From assembly GCA_037178975.1 (NCBI GenBank), contig JASJZH010000002.1, positions 7,615,501-7,679,500 of the forward strand: 64,000 nucleotides of DNA, read 5' to 3'. Under the pieces are notes generated by a model. That model saw only the letters and a program-made list of their open reading frames with translations, was not told the DNA's origin and did no database searches. Numbering within the stretch: the first letter of the stretch is position 1; every line of letters begins with the position of its first letter. The position numbers and the translations under genes were made by a program. Origin of the DNA: Oscheius tipulae (lineage: Eukaryota; Nematoda; Chromadorea; Rhabditida; Rhabditidae). This document shows, in pieces, positions 11,138 to 23,933 of the stretch.

Positions 11138-12312
11138 TAGATGCAAAACCGCACCGCCTGTTCGCTAGTGTATATGAAAGATAGCAAAATTGGGTAATAG
11201 TTCGGCAGGTGGCCCCGTTCATTCAAACGGGATTTCGCGCACTTTTTCTTTTTGGCGGGTTTTGAATTTTCTTCGCGATTTTGATATTCTCCCCTGTTCT
11301 TCATCATTTTCTGCTAGGATCTAACGTTTTCTCCTCTCCAAAATAATATTTCGAGGCAAAATAGAGCACGTATACAGATTAAAGTGAAAAGAATAAGAAC
11401 GTTTGAATAATTCCTTCCGACGGACCCAGGGTAGTGTATAGACTTATCCGAATAGTTTCCATGGATTAAGGCCCCTGGCTCTTTGGAATGTACTCTCGCA
11501 GTACAAATGAATGTAGAGTCTTCTGGGTCGAGGACCGTACGGCTGCGACTCTGATCCCGATAATCAAGAAGTAAATTGCTCCGGGAAGCATTATCTACTC
11601 CGATGAATGGAAGCCATACCGTCAGACTGTTCATCACGGCTACGTCCACCGAGCCGTGAACTCCCAGAATTTACGCGATACCAATACTTTTATTATCCTC
11701 CTACTGTTTTTGAAATAAAAAAATGCAGAGAAAATAGGAGAGAAGGCGGAAAACACCAAAAAAATGACGAAGAACAGCGGAGGATATCAAGATGTGAAGG
11801 AAATTCAAAACCCGCCAAAAAGAAAAAGTGCGCGAAAATCCGTTTGAACGAACGGGGCCACCTGCCGAACTATTACCCAAAATTGAAAGAAGGAGGAAAA
11901 GTTTCGCTGTTTTGCCGAGATTATCGATATAAAACAAATAAAGCACAGGGTGTTTGAAACAAGATAAAAGAGTGAGAGTAACACGAGAGATCATTTTAAC
12001 AAGATGTGTGCGGTGTGTAAATGAGAAGTAGGAAGGAACCGAACGAGACTGACAATTTGTGAGAGACTTGACGCGTAGTTTGATTGACTGATTGTACAAA
12101 GTTGACAGGAACAGGTTGATAGGATGAGCGGAGAACAGTTTCTGAGGGCATGAAATCGAGAGGACCAGAATCAGGGACAGGAACAGAGACAGGATCAGGG
12201 ACCTGGAGACAGAGAGATAGAGACTATGCGCTATACTAAAGACCTCGAACTTTCCATCTTATGATAAAAGTAGGTACAGAAGTTTTACTTGGTACAAAAC
12301 TATTTACAAGAC
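11138..12312. repeat. Inverted repeat in the rad17-tubulin gap
   Basis: Arms at about 11186-11305 and 11760-11888 are reverse complements with few differences, sharing GGCCACCTGCCGAACTAT on the plus strand of the right arm and TTTTTGGCGGGTTTTGAAT on the left. The spacer is about 450 bp. No coding sequence is recognisable. It resembles a MITE or foldback element. The rest of the gap, to the tubulin 3' end, shows only GGGACAGGAACAGAGACAGG-type low complexity at about 12170-12215. Confidence 0.6.
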
Positions 12313-14970
<2,658 letters not shown>

Positions 14971-17846
14971 CGTAGTAAAGGGTGGGATACCAGTCAAATT
15001 GAGGCTCGAGAGGCGGGGCACCTTGGATACGTGTGGTGGTTAGCAAAAAGCTCTGTTGGCAATTTACGGGTTGGATTCGTAGGAACCGAAAAGGTTAGGG
15101 GAACAGTCTATGTCTCTTTATTGAATACGTTGATGAGCATAGCTGCCAGAGTCCGGGACTACATAATCGCACCTCGAGAGTAAGGAAGAGAGAAAACGAG
15201 TTTCTCTTACTCATACCGTAAAAGCTCTAATATAAGCACCCCCTTACGTAAGAAATATGCAATTATGTATTCGCGTTTTTCAGGGTGAAAACGACTTTTC
15301 CGAGCTTTCTGATGTTCTGCAAAGCTGTAGTCCATGATCTGCTCTACAACTTTACAAAACATTGGAAAGCCAGAAAAAGTTCGCTTGACCCCGAAAAACG
15401 CGAATACATAATTGCATATTTCTTATGTAAAGGGGTGCTTATATTAGAAGAAATACGGTATCTCATTGAAAAAGGCATTCCACTTATTCTGACGAGCAGC
15501 CTTCTTCTAGACGATAGCTTCCACGGTAAAGATGCGACGAGGATAGGACTTTGTGTTGTTCCAGGTGCGGGTGACTCGGAGTTTGCGAGTGTTTCATCTG
15601 AATAAAAGACTTGGGATCTGTAGCTCAGATTCTCTGTCCCTCTGTCAATCTGTCTCTCTATCTCACTGATTCTGTATTTCTGTCTGCCTTTCTTTCTGCT
15701 TACTGCGTCTGTCTCTCTGTCCTTCAGTCTGTGTCTTTCTATCTCTCGCCACTTGGTGCTAGGCCATCGAGACACTGCAACATCTGAATGTTTTAAAATA
15801 GCCACGAATCCAGCCAAACTTGCTCGGTTTCTCCCGACTTTTATGGCAGCAAACTTTACAAACCGGTGATCGCAGAACTAAGAAGTTTGTCTAAGCATGG
15901 ATTTCCGCACCATGTAGTAGTTTCGTGTAGCTTTGAGCTGTCTCATGTTGGATTCGATTTCCTGTAACATGTGGTGCTCTCGATAGTCATAGAAAAACGA
16001 ACTCTTTTAAGGATGTCATTTCAGCAGATGCAAAGGAGAAGCCATTTCAGCAGATGCAAAGGAGAGAGCTCCACAAAACTGGAGAGTAGGGAATCATAGA
16101 AGCGTGGTATGAAAAACTGACTCCGACGAATGGTGGGTTGGCTGAAGGAATCTGGAGGCATGCAGCCAATGTAGCTGAGAATTCGAATAGGAGAGTACAC
16201 AGATGATCAAATGGCGACTTACCAAAACTTTCCAAAGCTGAATAAGTTTTTCAAAAAAATTAATCTGTGGGCTATTTCGTTGTAGAATGGAGCAGGCATC
16301 ACAAACCTGGTGTCGTTGGCTAAAAAAATTCATTTGGCATCTTTTTTTTAAATTTGCGGTAAAGTGCCTACCTACAGCAACAAGAAAAATAAAAAAGACC
16401 CAAGTTCCAAGAAGAAATATGAGAAAACACGAAAAAAATTCACTGTGATTATTTCCGTATTTTCTGGTAATACCTCGGCAAGCTTCATTCAAATTTCTTC
16501 GCGCGCAATTTCGTTTTTGGCGCTTTTTCGTATTTTTCAAGCTTCTGTTTTGTCGTTCATTTCTGCTAATTTTCCGTATATTGTTTCTGTTTATCGTTCT
16601 TTTGCCAGTAAAAACGAGGTGCTACGCATCTAGAGAAATAAACGTAGCAGCTACAGCTCATTTTAAATAGCCTTTTTTCGTATTTACAGACAATTCAATT
16701 AGAGTACGCCGGAAGGACTGGAAAGAAAATGCCAGGATAACCTCGGTTCCTTTTTTTGGAATGCTGTTTTGCGGAAAAACAATAGAATGCACCAAAACTG
16801 GAAAGAGCTTTAAAATAATGAAAAATTGGATCCACGCCAAAAAAAAAAAAAAAAAAATTGCGCGCGAAAAAATTTGAATCGGTGACAGGGTCAGACCACG
16901 CCATCCTGTTTTCATGTATCCCACCCTCCGAAAGTGTTCTTCCTCTCCCTCGGTCATCTCATAAATCTCCCATCCTCTTCAATGTATTGTCTTCTGCCGT
17001 ATTTGAGAGAGAGAGAGAGATTCCCGCTCATCGACCACAGTTTTTCCAGAGCCAGTTGTCCTATGAGAACAAACATTTTGGGGGTGTGGGATGGGTGAAA
17101 ACTGAGGTGTGTTATTTCGGAAAATGATGCCATTTGGACAGGCGTATTACTGCGCCACCTGCAGAGTGTATGTCTCTCTCTGTCTCTCCCTGCCTCTCGA
17201 ACCTGATTTCTTTTTGTGCCTACTTTGTTGTTGTTCTTTCACTCTCTCTCCCTCTCGCTCAATCGCACTCTCGTTCCCGATCAGTTTCGGCTGACAGCGT
17301 GTGAAACGTTCATCAGCTGTTACAAAGAACGAGAGTGAGAGAGGGTCTCAACTTTCGGCTATAGCCCTTCGCCCATTGCGATTCCCAACAGTATTACTAG
17401 TAATTCCAGTAGTTCCCTTTTTCTATCAAGGGCTCATCTTTTAGTATAGTTGTGGCGTCTGTCTCTGCTAGACAAAACATACCAGTGTGCAACACTTCTC
17501 TCCCGATTGTGGCAATCTTCTCCTGTTTCTCTCTAAAACGTCTTTCGGTCTAGAAAACGTCACCTTTAAAGAGATACTGATCACCTAAGGACAACGGTTT
17601 CCGACTAGATTTGGAAAACAATCTTTAAAGAGAGACAGAGAGATTGAGAGACATAGAGCCATAGCTTCCACTTTCTATTCACTGTCTTTCGACGTCGGCA
17701 GAATCGATAGAGCCAGAGAAAAGCTTGGCAATCCCCTTGTTAATTTTTCTATTAGAAGCTATTTCTTGTTTCAACAACGATTTTCTAATTGACGCTTCCA
17801 AAAACTGACAAAATCGACAAAAAGAGCTCATTTACAGCAACTCTAC
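14971..17846. other. Intergenic region with palindromes and low complexity
   Basis: This contains the 250-bp foldback at 15212-15462, pyrimidine-rich CTGTCTCTCTATCTC tracts at about 15630-15740, and an inverted repeat with arms near 16497-16535 and 16835-16885 sharing ATTGCGCGCGAA. Another GAGAGAGA/CTCTCTCT-rich part lies at 17000-17350. I see no coding gene. Short frames at 16094-16540 and 16364-16633 are complementary shadows with no family character. Confidence 0.45.
15212..15462. repeat. 250-bp palindromic foldback element
   Basis: The outer arms, CTAATATAAGCACCCC at about 15227-15242 and its complement at about 15431-15446, extend almost without break through TATGCAATTATGTATTCGCG to a central hairpin GATGTTCTGCAAAGCTGTAG (15311-15330) / CTACAACTTTACAAAACAT. 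Nearly the whole element can fold on itself. The central hairpin recurs at 52791, 53421 and 53668. Confidence 0.8.
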
Positions 17847-19194
17847 ATGTTGGGAAGGGCAACTGGAGTCGTCTACGCTGCCCTCGTCCTCGTCACTTCG
17901 TTCTTGGGATCAGTCTTCTTTCTCTTCCCGCACATTCCTCTGGCCAAGTTCTTGCCCCATCATTGGAGGATCCTAGCCGATCGGATTGTTGGTCTTTGGC
18001 TCACTTTTCCTGCGGTAGGCCTTACTTTCTCTCTCGAAGAAGAAACTGTTATAGGCTCTATTGGAAAAACTTTTCGGATGTCGTTTTCATGTGACGGGTG
18101 ATTTGATTCGGAGGAAGAAGCCGGCTATTATTCTCATGAATCACAGAACGAGGTAGGTCATTCTCTGTCTGTCTGTCCCTGTCCTACAATACTCATCCCC
18201 TTAATTCCAGACTTGACTGGATGTTTCTCTGGAACGCCCTCTACAAAATGGATCCGTGGCTTTTAACGACCGAGAAGATCTCCCTCAAGGCTCCGCTGAG
18301 AATGCTTCCTGGCTCCGGATGGGCCATGAGCTGCGCCACCTATCTGTTCCTCGAGAGAAGCATCGAGAAGGACAGTGAGAACATCAGAGACATGATTCAG
18401 TACTGGGCCAACTGCGGCAATCCGTATCAGGTATATCCTTTTATTTACGCAAATATGGCCAATTTAGATGCTTCTCTTCGCCGAAGGCACAGATTTCAGT
18501 GAGTGGGGAATAGAGCGCAGTAACTCCTTCGCCGAGAAGAACGGTCTGCCCAAGTACGAATACGTTCTGCATCCGCGCACCACCGGATTCACTTTCCTTT
18601 GTGAAACAATGGAAAAATGTGAGTTGGAGACAGATAGTGACTGTTTTTTTCATTTTCCAGTGAGCTACATCGAGAATATATACGACGTGACTGTGGCCTA
18701 TGAGAAAGAAGAAGACATTTTCCACTCGGAATTCGACATGATCCTGCGCGGTCGTCTTCCCCAGAAGATCCACTTCAATGTCAAGGAGTATAAGCTGAGT
18801 GAGCTGCCCAAAGACGCTAATGGAAGAGCCGATTGGCTGGCTGATATTTGGAAAGAGAAGGAACAGGCCTTGAAAGAGTAAGTATCTCTATCTCTATCTC
18901 TTATCTCCTTATTTCAGTTTCTACACTGGAGAAACCTCGACTCTCGCCAAGCCAGCTGACCATGTTTGGCCAGTCGAGACGACAGGAATCGGCTACACTC
19001 TTGCCTGGTTCTTCTGGATTTCGTCCACTGGCATCTTCATCTATCTGTTGATCAACTTCTCTCTCATCCAGGCCATCGTCGTCCTGGCATCTCTCTTCTA
19101 CGTCAGCTGCCACTTCCTCTACGGCGGCTGGGAATTCTTGACCATCAGATGGTTCAACCAATACCGAGTCGGATTGAAGGCGGGCAAATATTGA
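17847..19194 (+). CDS. Lysocardiolipin/lysophospholipid acyltransferase (LCLAT1/AGPAT-type)
   Basis: Six exons join in phase: 17847-18014, 18055-18152, 18211-18430, 18468-18618, 18661-18877 and 18918-19194 (376 residues). It starts with a hydrophobic segment (VVYAALVLVTSFLGSVFFLF). The acyltransferase motif NHRTRLDWMF (HX4D) and block EGTDFSEWG follow, with AEKNGLPKYEYVLHPRTTGF characteristic of LCLAT1. Two further hydrophobic stretches, including FSLIQAIVVLASLFYVSCHF, lie at the C-terminus. Known relatives (C. elegans acl-8/9/10 group) transfer acyl chains to lysocardiolipin or lysophosphatidylinositol in ER or mitochondria-associated membrane. TTTACAG lies 10 nt before the ATG, fitting trans-splicing. 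An AATAAA signal is at 19268. A partial copy of its last exon lies at about 19690-19765. Confidence 0.9.
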
Positions 19195-19428
19195 AGGCGG
19201 GAGCTCAACATGGCCATTATCTACGGGTACCTTTTTGTGTTCAAAGCCGTGTAAATGTTTTCTGGGTAATAAACTTTAATTTCTTCTTTGTAAGCGAGAA
19301 AAAATCGGGGGAGGGGAAGGGGAGTGAAGCCACAAACAACGGCGCTGTCTAACTGTCGACTCTGCTTCTGTTATTGGAGCCACAACCGACGTGACTGTCC
19401 AATTGTCATGTCACTCTTTGTTTTTCGC

Positions 19429-19468
19429 GCCGTAACCGACGTGACTGTCTAACTGTGGACGTTGTGGC
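19429..19468 (+). repeat. 40-bp dispersed GCCACA...TGTGGC element (long form)
   Basis: It starts GCCGTAACCGACGTGACTGT and ends GACGTTGTGGC. The consensus opens GCCACAACCGACGTGACTGT, continues CTAACTGTGG and closes TGTGGC, so the ends are inverted. Other copies: 19329, 19379, 20911, 24207 and 56287 (plus), 30437 and 30489 (plus), and 21754, 28864, 49938, 54272, 54314 and 58353 (minus). All are in introns, gaps or pseudogenes; none is in an exon. Confidence 0.75.
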
Positions 19469-19689
19469 TCTCATTGATTGATTGATTGCTCACTTATTGT
19501 TTTTCCATGTTAATTGACGGTAATAGACAGAATTTTTTTTTACTTGTCAAGCATAATCCATATTCCCTCCAGTTCGCAGAGTCACAGTAGTGCTGTTGCG
19601 ATGCTTGTAGCTGCCCCTCTTCTCCTCTTCCAAGCCGTCGCCATATCCCTGCTACAGATTTAATGTGGAACAGAAGTCCGGAACAGAAG

Positions 19690-19765
19690 CCTCTCTCTCG
19701 TCCAGGCCATCGTCGTCCTGGCATGTCTCTTCTACGTCAGCTGCAACTTCCTCTACGTCGCCGCG
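19690..19765 (+). pseudogene. Fragment duplicated from the acyltransferase last exon
   Basis: The stretch with CCAGGCCATCGTCGTCCTGG and TTCTACGTCAGCTGCAACTT is almost identical to 19060-19133 of the neighbouring gene. Flanking sequence does not continue the match and the frame is not maintained, so this is a short local duplicate without function. Confidence 0.7.
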
Positions 19766-20039
19766 ACCGTCGATGGTCACGAAGCCGACTGTTCCTCCTG
19801 TACTTTTTCCCATCAAGTCTCGGGCCACTAGACAGGATGTCGCCCTGGGCCAGTCCTCCTAGATCTGATTGTCAACACGGTTAGCTCATTGGTAGTATTT
19901 TTGAATTCCGACAATTATATCGACCTTTCCTTTTGTCCTTAGGAGTTTCAGGATTTGGATAGCAGTTGGTCGCAGTTGGAGACTGATCTAGAAAACAAGG
20001 GCCAGATAGGGACAAAGGGAGACAGGGAGACGATGACAT

Positions 20040-20230
20040 TCTTTTGACTTACCTTTTCAACGTAGCATTCCATGAACCGTTAAAAGACGTCCGCAAGATC
20101 TCAAAATAGCCAAGGTATCCGAAGAGGACGTCGACTACCTAAACGTTTCTCTATTGAGGCGTTTTATTCAAAGACATACCTTCTTCTCCCTCGTATCTCC
20201 AGCCTGCAACTCTTCCAAATCTAGTTTAAA
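20040..20230 (-). pseudogene. Decayed eIF4G fragment (HEAT-domain exons)
   Basis: The minus strand matches the eIF4G region 54376-54555, including the exon-intron junction: GAAGACGTCC/AAAGACGTCC near the donor side and CTCCAGCCTGCA before CTCTTCCAAAT. Many substitutions and a length change break the reading frame. Because intron sequence is included it arose by DNA duplication and not by reverse transcription. Confidence 0.7.
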
Positions 20231-20400
20231 ATGTCCTCGCGTCTCTGTCTGTCTGTCTGTCTGAAGCCAGTATTGCCAATTAGTGAGCACTATTTTGTGC
20301 GCACACTAATTGTTGGCAAGTCAAGCCAGTTCGGGAGATACCTTCTTTGGGAGGACGTTGCTTCTGTCATGAAAGCTCGACTGGCGCGGAAAATGCGAAC
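20222..20400 (+). repeat. ~200-bp dispersed repeat, copy 1
   Basis: It opens CTAGTTTAAAATGTCCTCGC and includes GTGCGCACACTAATTGTTGG and GGAGGACGTTGCTTCTGTCA. Related copies lie at 48896-49115, 51600-51770 and, inverted, 54905-55112. Each starts near TAGTTCAAAA, includes AATTGCCAATT or AATTGCAATTA, and ends after a TGGGAGAT...GTTGNTCCTG block. No coding frame is conserved. Confidence 0.6.
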
Positions 20401-20684
20401 AGGGCAAAGTGAGAGAGAAGGACCAGTACAGGCTGAAGGGAATAGAAACCGGGCAAAATTCAAAGGTATCAGAGGATATAACTGTCATTGTGCTCCCCAG
20501 GGACGATAGCAATACTTGGACAGAGAGTTGGGTCGAGAAATCGGAAATGGGTTCAAAGAGTGAAAGGGAAGTGGGTTTGAGGGATAGAAAGTGGGGTCAA
20601 AGAGTGAGAAGTGGGTTTCACTGATTAGAAATTAGCAATCGTTTTTGCTGGGGAAAGGACAAGGTAGATATGCCTCGAGGTGCG

Positions 20685-20731
20685 CAACAAGTTAGGCTAC
20701 CGCCCTGAAGGGGCGGCGGCCTAACTTGTTG
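20685..20731. repeat. Strong GC-rich hairpin
   Basis: CAACAAGTTAGGC then TA then CCGCCC pairs with GGGCGG, CG, GCCTAACTTGTTG across a loop of about five bases. The only mismatches are two central bases in a 21-bp stem. It resembles a terminator-like or small-RNA-precursor hairpin, but there is no adjacent gene and it is probably part of a repeat. Confidence 0.6.
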
Positions 20732-20904
20732 ATATGAATTCTGCTGGCAATCTTTTTCTGCTTCCTTTCCCTTTAAACCTTTGTCATAGCCAAGAGATTT
20801 GCATTAACGTTGTGGGTCGAAGCTCCCATTTTTTTGTGCCCACCACTGTTGTTACAGGTTGTTTCTCGGCCAACAACTCCCAGACTGGAAAAGGAAATTG
20901 GTTC

Positions 20905-21445
20905 TGTTCGGCCACAACCGACGGGACTGTCTTATCAAGTCTCTGCTGCTCACTTGATGTTTCCGAATTTTCTTCTCCTGAACTTGTTGTAATCTTCTTC
21001 CCATCTGGCCAACATCTCCTTCTTCTTGTCCTCGTCCATCTCCTGGTCAATGGCTTCTTTCTGAAAGTATTTTCTTCAAACCAGTTTCAGTGAAAAACTC
21101 ACATCCATGGTCTTACTTACGAATGTGTTCAGTGATCTAGACAGGATGGCATTTCGGAAAGGTGACTGTTTGTTGTTGACCTTGAGCTCGACCTATTTAA
21201 AGGGGGGTATTAGTCACTGTCCTTTATATATACCAAAAACCGTTCCTGTCTCTTACAGACCTCCGAGTAGATTGCACAGAATCTCGGCTCTTCGACAGGC
21301 TTGCCGAAGATGATGTTGATGACCTGGGTCAACTGCAGCAAAGTTCGGTAGGGGACCGGCTAATTGCAAAGTCAAGGACTCTCTGATCCAATTCTCTTTT
21401 GTGACCGGAGTAATCTTGTTGAGATGTATAAAAGAGACTGTCTTT
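20905..21445 (-). pseudogene. Decayed eIF4G fragment (MIF4G-region exons)
   Basis: It is colinear with eIF4G 56287-56835, including a GCCACA element at 20911 matching the copy at 56287, the exon encoding EEDYNKFRRRKFGNIK and the next two introns. Relative to the parent it lacks part of the exon ends (for example the GGAGGAG segment around 21340) and carries frame-breaking changes. With 20040-20230 this is a rearranged duplicate of the nearby gene. Confidence 0.8.
21427..21434 (+). promoter_or_regulatory. TATA box
   Basis: TATAAAAG lies 34 nt before an ATG that opens a signal peptide. The cytochrome P450 gene has the same arrangement at 30667. The placement suggests a short, perhaps non-trans-spliced leader. 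Confidence 0.45.
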
Positions 21446-21467
21446 GGAAGAGACCCATGAATCCGTC

Positions 21468-21683
21468 ATGAGACTGGCTATCTTCCTGCTGCTTGTCGCC
21501 TCTGTATCTTCGTACTGTCTGCATTCTACTGTCTTGAAGAGCGCTGGCGAGATCAGCAGCCTCGTCAAGACCATCGACGAGAACTATGAGAAGTCTTCAA
21601 AATGGATTGGCTCAGACCGGCCTCTCTCATTTATGCCAAAGACGCGAAGCTCTTCTCTACCTATCCAAATGGAAAAGAACTGA
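21468..21683 (+). CDS. Small secreted protein or fragment, unknown
   Basis: The frame starts with a clear signal peptide (MRLAIFLLLVASVSSYC) followed by HSTVLKSAGEISSLVKTIDE. After about residue 45 another frame takes over the coding look (LFSTYPNGKELTKACQIGES to a stop at about 21763). There may be a short unrecognised intron or a frameshift near 21600. I recognise no domain. It lies beside duplicated debris, so it could be a decaying gene. Confidence 0.4.
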   Translation: MRLAIFLLLVASVSSYCLHSTVLKSAGEISSLVKTIDENYEKSSKWIGSDRPLSFMPKTRSSSLPIQMEKN

Positions 21684-21903
21684 CTAAAGCCTGTCAAATC
21701 GGAGAAAGTTCCTTGCGAGTCTTAGTGTGGTCTTCTTTCAAAAATTACAACTTCCACAGCTAGGCAGTCACGTCGGTTGTGGCCTGTTTTTCAAGGATCT
21801 GACTCGACAATTAGACAACACCGTCGACAAAAGTTGGCAGAGATTCCTTTTTTGGAGACAGTGAAAGTGGAAAACGAGTATATCATGCTTCATTTGTACG
21901 GAA

Positions 21904-22544
21904 TCAAATGGTCCTTTCGCTCTCTTTCCACCAGTTGAATGGCCTCAAGTAGTCATCCACCTTGACCTGTTCAAACTTGACTCGTTCGGAGCTCATGTTC
22001 CTCCAGAAATCGTACACCCAGTTGCTGTCAAAGCCTTCCTGGGCTGCCTCTTTGAGGTCTGCTGCGTAGTAAATAATATCAAACCGGGACCAGAGACAGG
22101 CTCCAAGACACATTGGACAGGGATGACAGGAGGCGTAGATTTGACAGCCAGACAGGTCATAAGTCCCTGCAAAAACTAGTTTTTGAAAAAGTTTTAACTC
22201 ACCTAATTTCTGACAAGCATTCCGAATAGCTACTATCTCCGCGTGGTTGGTGACATCCTTCGTCGATATTACTGTATTATAGCCAGTAGCAATGACTTCT
22301 CCATCCTTTACAATAGCTGCGCCAAATGGCCCACCGAGATTTCCCTTCGCTCCAGTTATGGCCTCTTGGATGGCGAGCTCCATAGCTGCAAGAAGGGAGG
22401 GTAGAGAAAAACAACTGGGATCGATTGAGAGTGAGAGACGGGGAGGTAAACAGGGGTAGTCTCTCTGTCACTGTCTCCCTATCACTTAGTCTCTCTCTCT
22501 ATTTCCAAAGAAAACATACGTTTTGAATCACAGCCGCAGTCCAT
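21904..22544 (-). CDS. GuaD-type guanine/nucleoside deaminase
   Basis: Three exons join in phase: 22544-22520, 22385-22203 and 22166-21904 (156 residues). GGPFGAAIVKDGEVIA, the zinc and catalytic motif NHAEIVAIRNAC (HAE) and SCHPCPMCLGACLW (PCxxC) define the cytidine-deaminase fold. AAQEGFDSNWVYDF and the C-terminal LRPFNWWKE resemble bacterial GuaD guanine deaminase (guanine to xanthine) more than TadA or CDA. It would act in cytosolic purine salvage or catabolism. It lies 84 nt downstream of the doublecortin-domain gene on the same strand, like a downstream operon gene. The substrate is inferred from similarity only. Confidence 0.8.
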
Positions 22545-22628
22545 ATTCAATATCGGTCGACTGGACTGTTTACCCTTCCCCTAGCGATAAACAGGCGACT
22601 GAACACCAAGAGATCAAAGGTTAGTACT
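22545..22628 (-). other. Operon-like intercistronic spacer
   Basis: Only 84 nt separate the doublecortin-gene stop from the deaminase ATG. The upstream gene has AATAAA overlapping its stop codon (22628-22633, minus strand), and a GGTGTTCAG acceptor lies between. This matches SL2-type nematode operon spacers. Confidence 0.55.
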
Positions 22629-23933
22629 TTATTCTTTCCGCTTCAAAAGCGACTCGATATTTTTCGTGAAGGAGTTCAGATCGCCCCAGTGATAGACAGA
22701 ATTTTTTCTCTTGTCCGCAGCTGTCTTCGCGGCTTTTTTTACATCCTTCGCCTGGCCAACAATCTTGTCTTTTTCCTCGACTACTTCATGGTGAAGATCA
22801 TGTCCTCTGCTCACAATCGAGTCCCTCTTATCCTCGATGTGCAGCTTGTTATTGAAGGGAATGTGGATCTCGCTTGGGAGGATTCCTTCCTTCTCCGATT
22901 CCGCTTCCGAGAAAGATCCTGAAACAGAATTTTGGAATAAAAAAATATTCTGTCCACCAAACATACCATCATGATGCTCTTCAGCCGACTTGGTATCGTC
23001 ATCATCTATGGACTCATCCTTCCAGTGCGTGCGAGACTCGGCTCGGGTTCTGAAAGTATTACTATATCTGTCACCGTCACTTACGGTGGTCTGCTACCGT
23101 ATCTGCTAACACTCCTGACATCCCCAGACCCCGGATCCCTTTTCTCTTCATGATAATGAATGTCATGCCGAGTAACGGGTCTGGTTTCTGACTCTTCTAC
23201 CTTCTTCTTTTCTTTCTTGACTAAATTTGACAGCAATATAGGAAAATTTCTTCGAACTTTTCTTCTTCTTGGGATGGTTCAGCGGTACCATGACAATCTC
23301 CTTGCGTCCCTCGACAAGTTTCTTGGTCTCCTTATGGGATTCCACATCCTTGGTTGGTGCCTGAATCGGGTCTCTTAGCTATGGGAGTGAGAAAAAAAAC
23401 AAACAACGCTGACAGCACGCTTCTTCTTTCGTTTCTTCTTCTTCTCGGGCTCGACGGACTTGGCTCGGTGTCTGGAAAAATGATTGGAAGAGAGAGAGAA
23501 AGAGAGAGAGAGAGACAGAGACAGAGACACAGAGAGATAGAGTGACAACCTACTTTTGACCACCATAAGCCTGTGGTGTGAACAATCCAGAAGAGGCCAC
23601 ATAATCCTTTCCGTCCTTGATCTGCCGGATATCTTTGACTTGTGTTCCATTGGTAGAGTAGAGCTTTTTGGCTCCAAATGGAAGTTCAATTCTGCGCGTG
23701 ACGGCTGTCAGAAAAATGTCTAAGTCCTGCACCTGACGGTCGTTTATAACCATCTTGAAAACACAACTCATTCTTCAGAAAAATACAAAAGAAAACACCT
23801 GAACTCCCTGGTGATAGGCATCACCATTTTTGAAGACCCGGATCTTTTTGATTCCGGGCTGAGCCATAAGCTCGCGAATAACTGCCGTGGGCTCAGGAGA
23901 ATCGGCGCGTTTTTTCTTGTGACGGTCGTTCAT
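22629..23933 (-). CDS. Doublecortin-domain protein
   Basis: Seven exons join in phase: 23933-23799, 23753-23554, 23471-23414, 23378-23258, 23220-23085, 23049-22967 and 22918-22629 (340 residues). After a basic start, residues about 28-100 form one DCX domain: KKIRVFKNGDAYHQGVQMVI, FLTAVTRRIELPFGAKKLYS and LKDGKDYVASSG-like sequence. The rest is Lys/Glu-rich and low complexity (EKKKKRKKKRA, HPKKKK), with an acidic patch IDDDDTKS and a helical C-terminus. DCX domains bind microtubules. There is no kinase domain, so it is not a ZYG-8/DCLK orthologue. It is the likely first gene of an operon with the deaminase and is divergent from ChaC. Confidence 0.85.

Larger units (their letters stand above)
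19195..20030. other. Repeat-rich gap downstream of the acyltransferase gene
   Basis: Three copies of the GCCACA...TGTGGC element occur at 19329-19358 (decayed), 19379-19407 and 19429-19468. A fragment of the acyltransferase last exon follows at 19690-19765. No intact gene is visible. Confidence 0.6.

Noticed and set aside
16094-16633. Overlapping Lys-rich frames on both strands
   Set aside because: They are complementary shadows of AT-rich sequence containing an inverted repeat; no splice partners or family character.
20231-20624. Plus frames in the repeat region as small genes
   Set aside because: They lie in the ~200-bp repeat and GAGTGAGAAGTGGG-type low complexity, with no conservation between copies.
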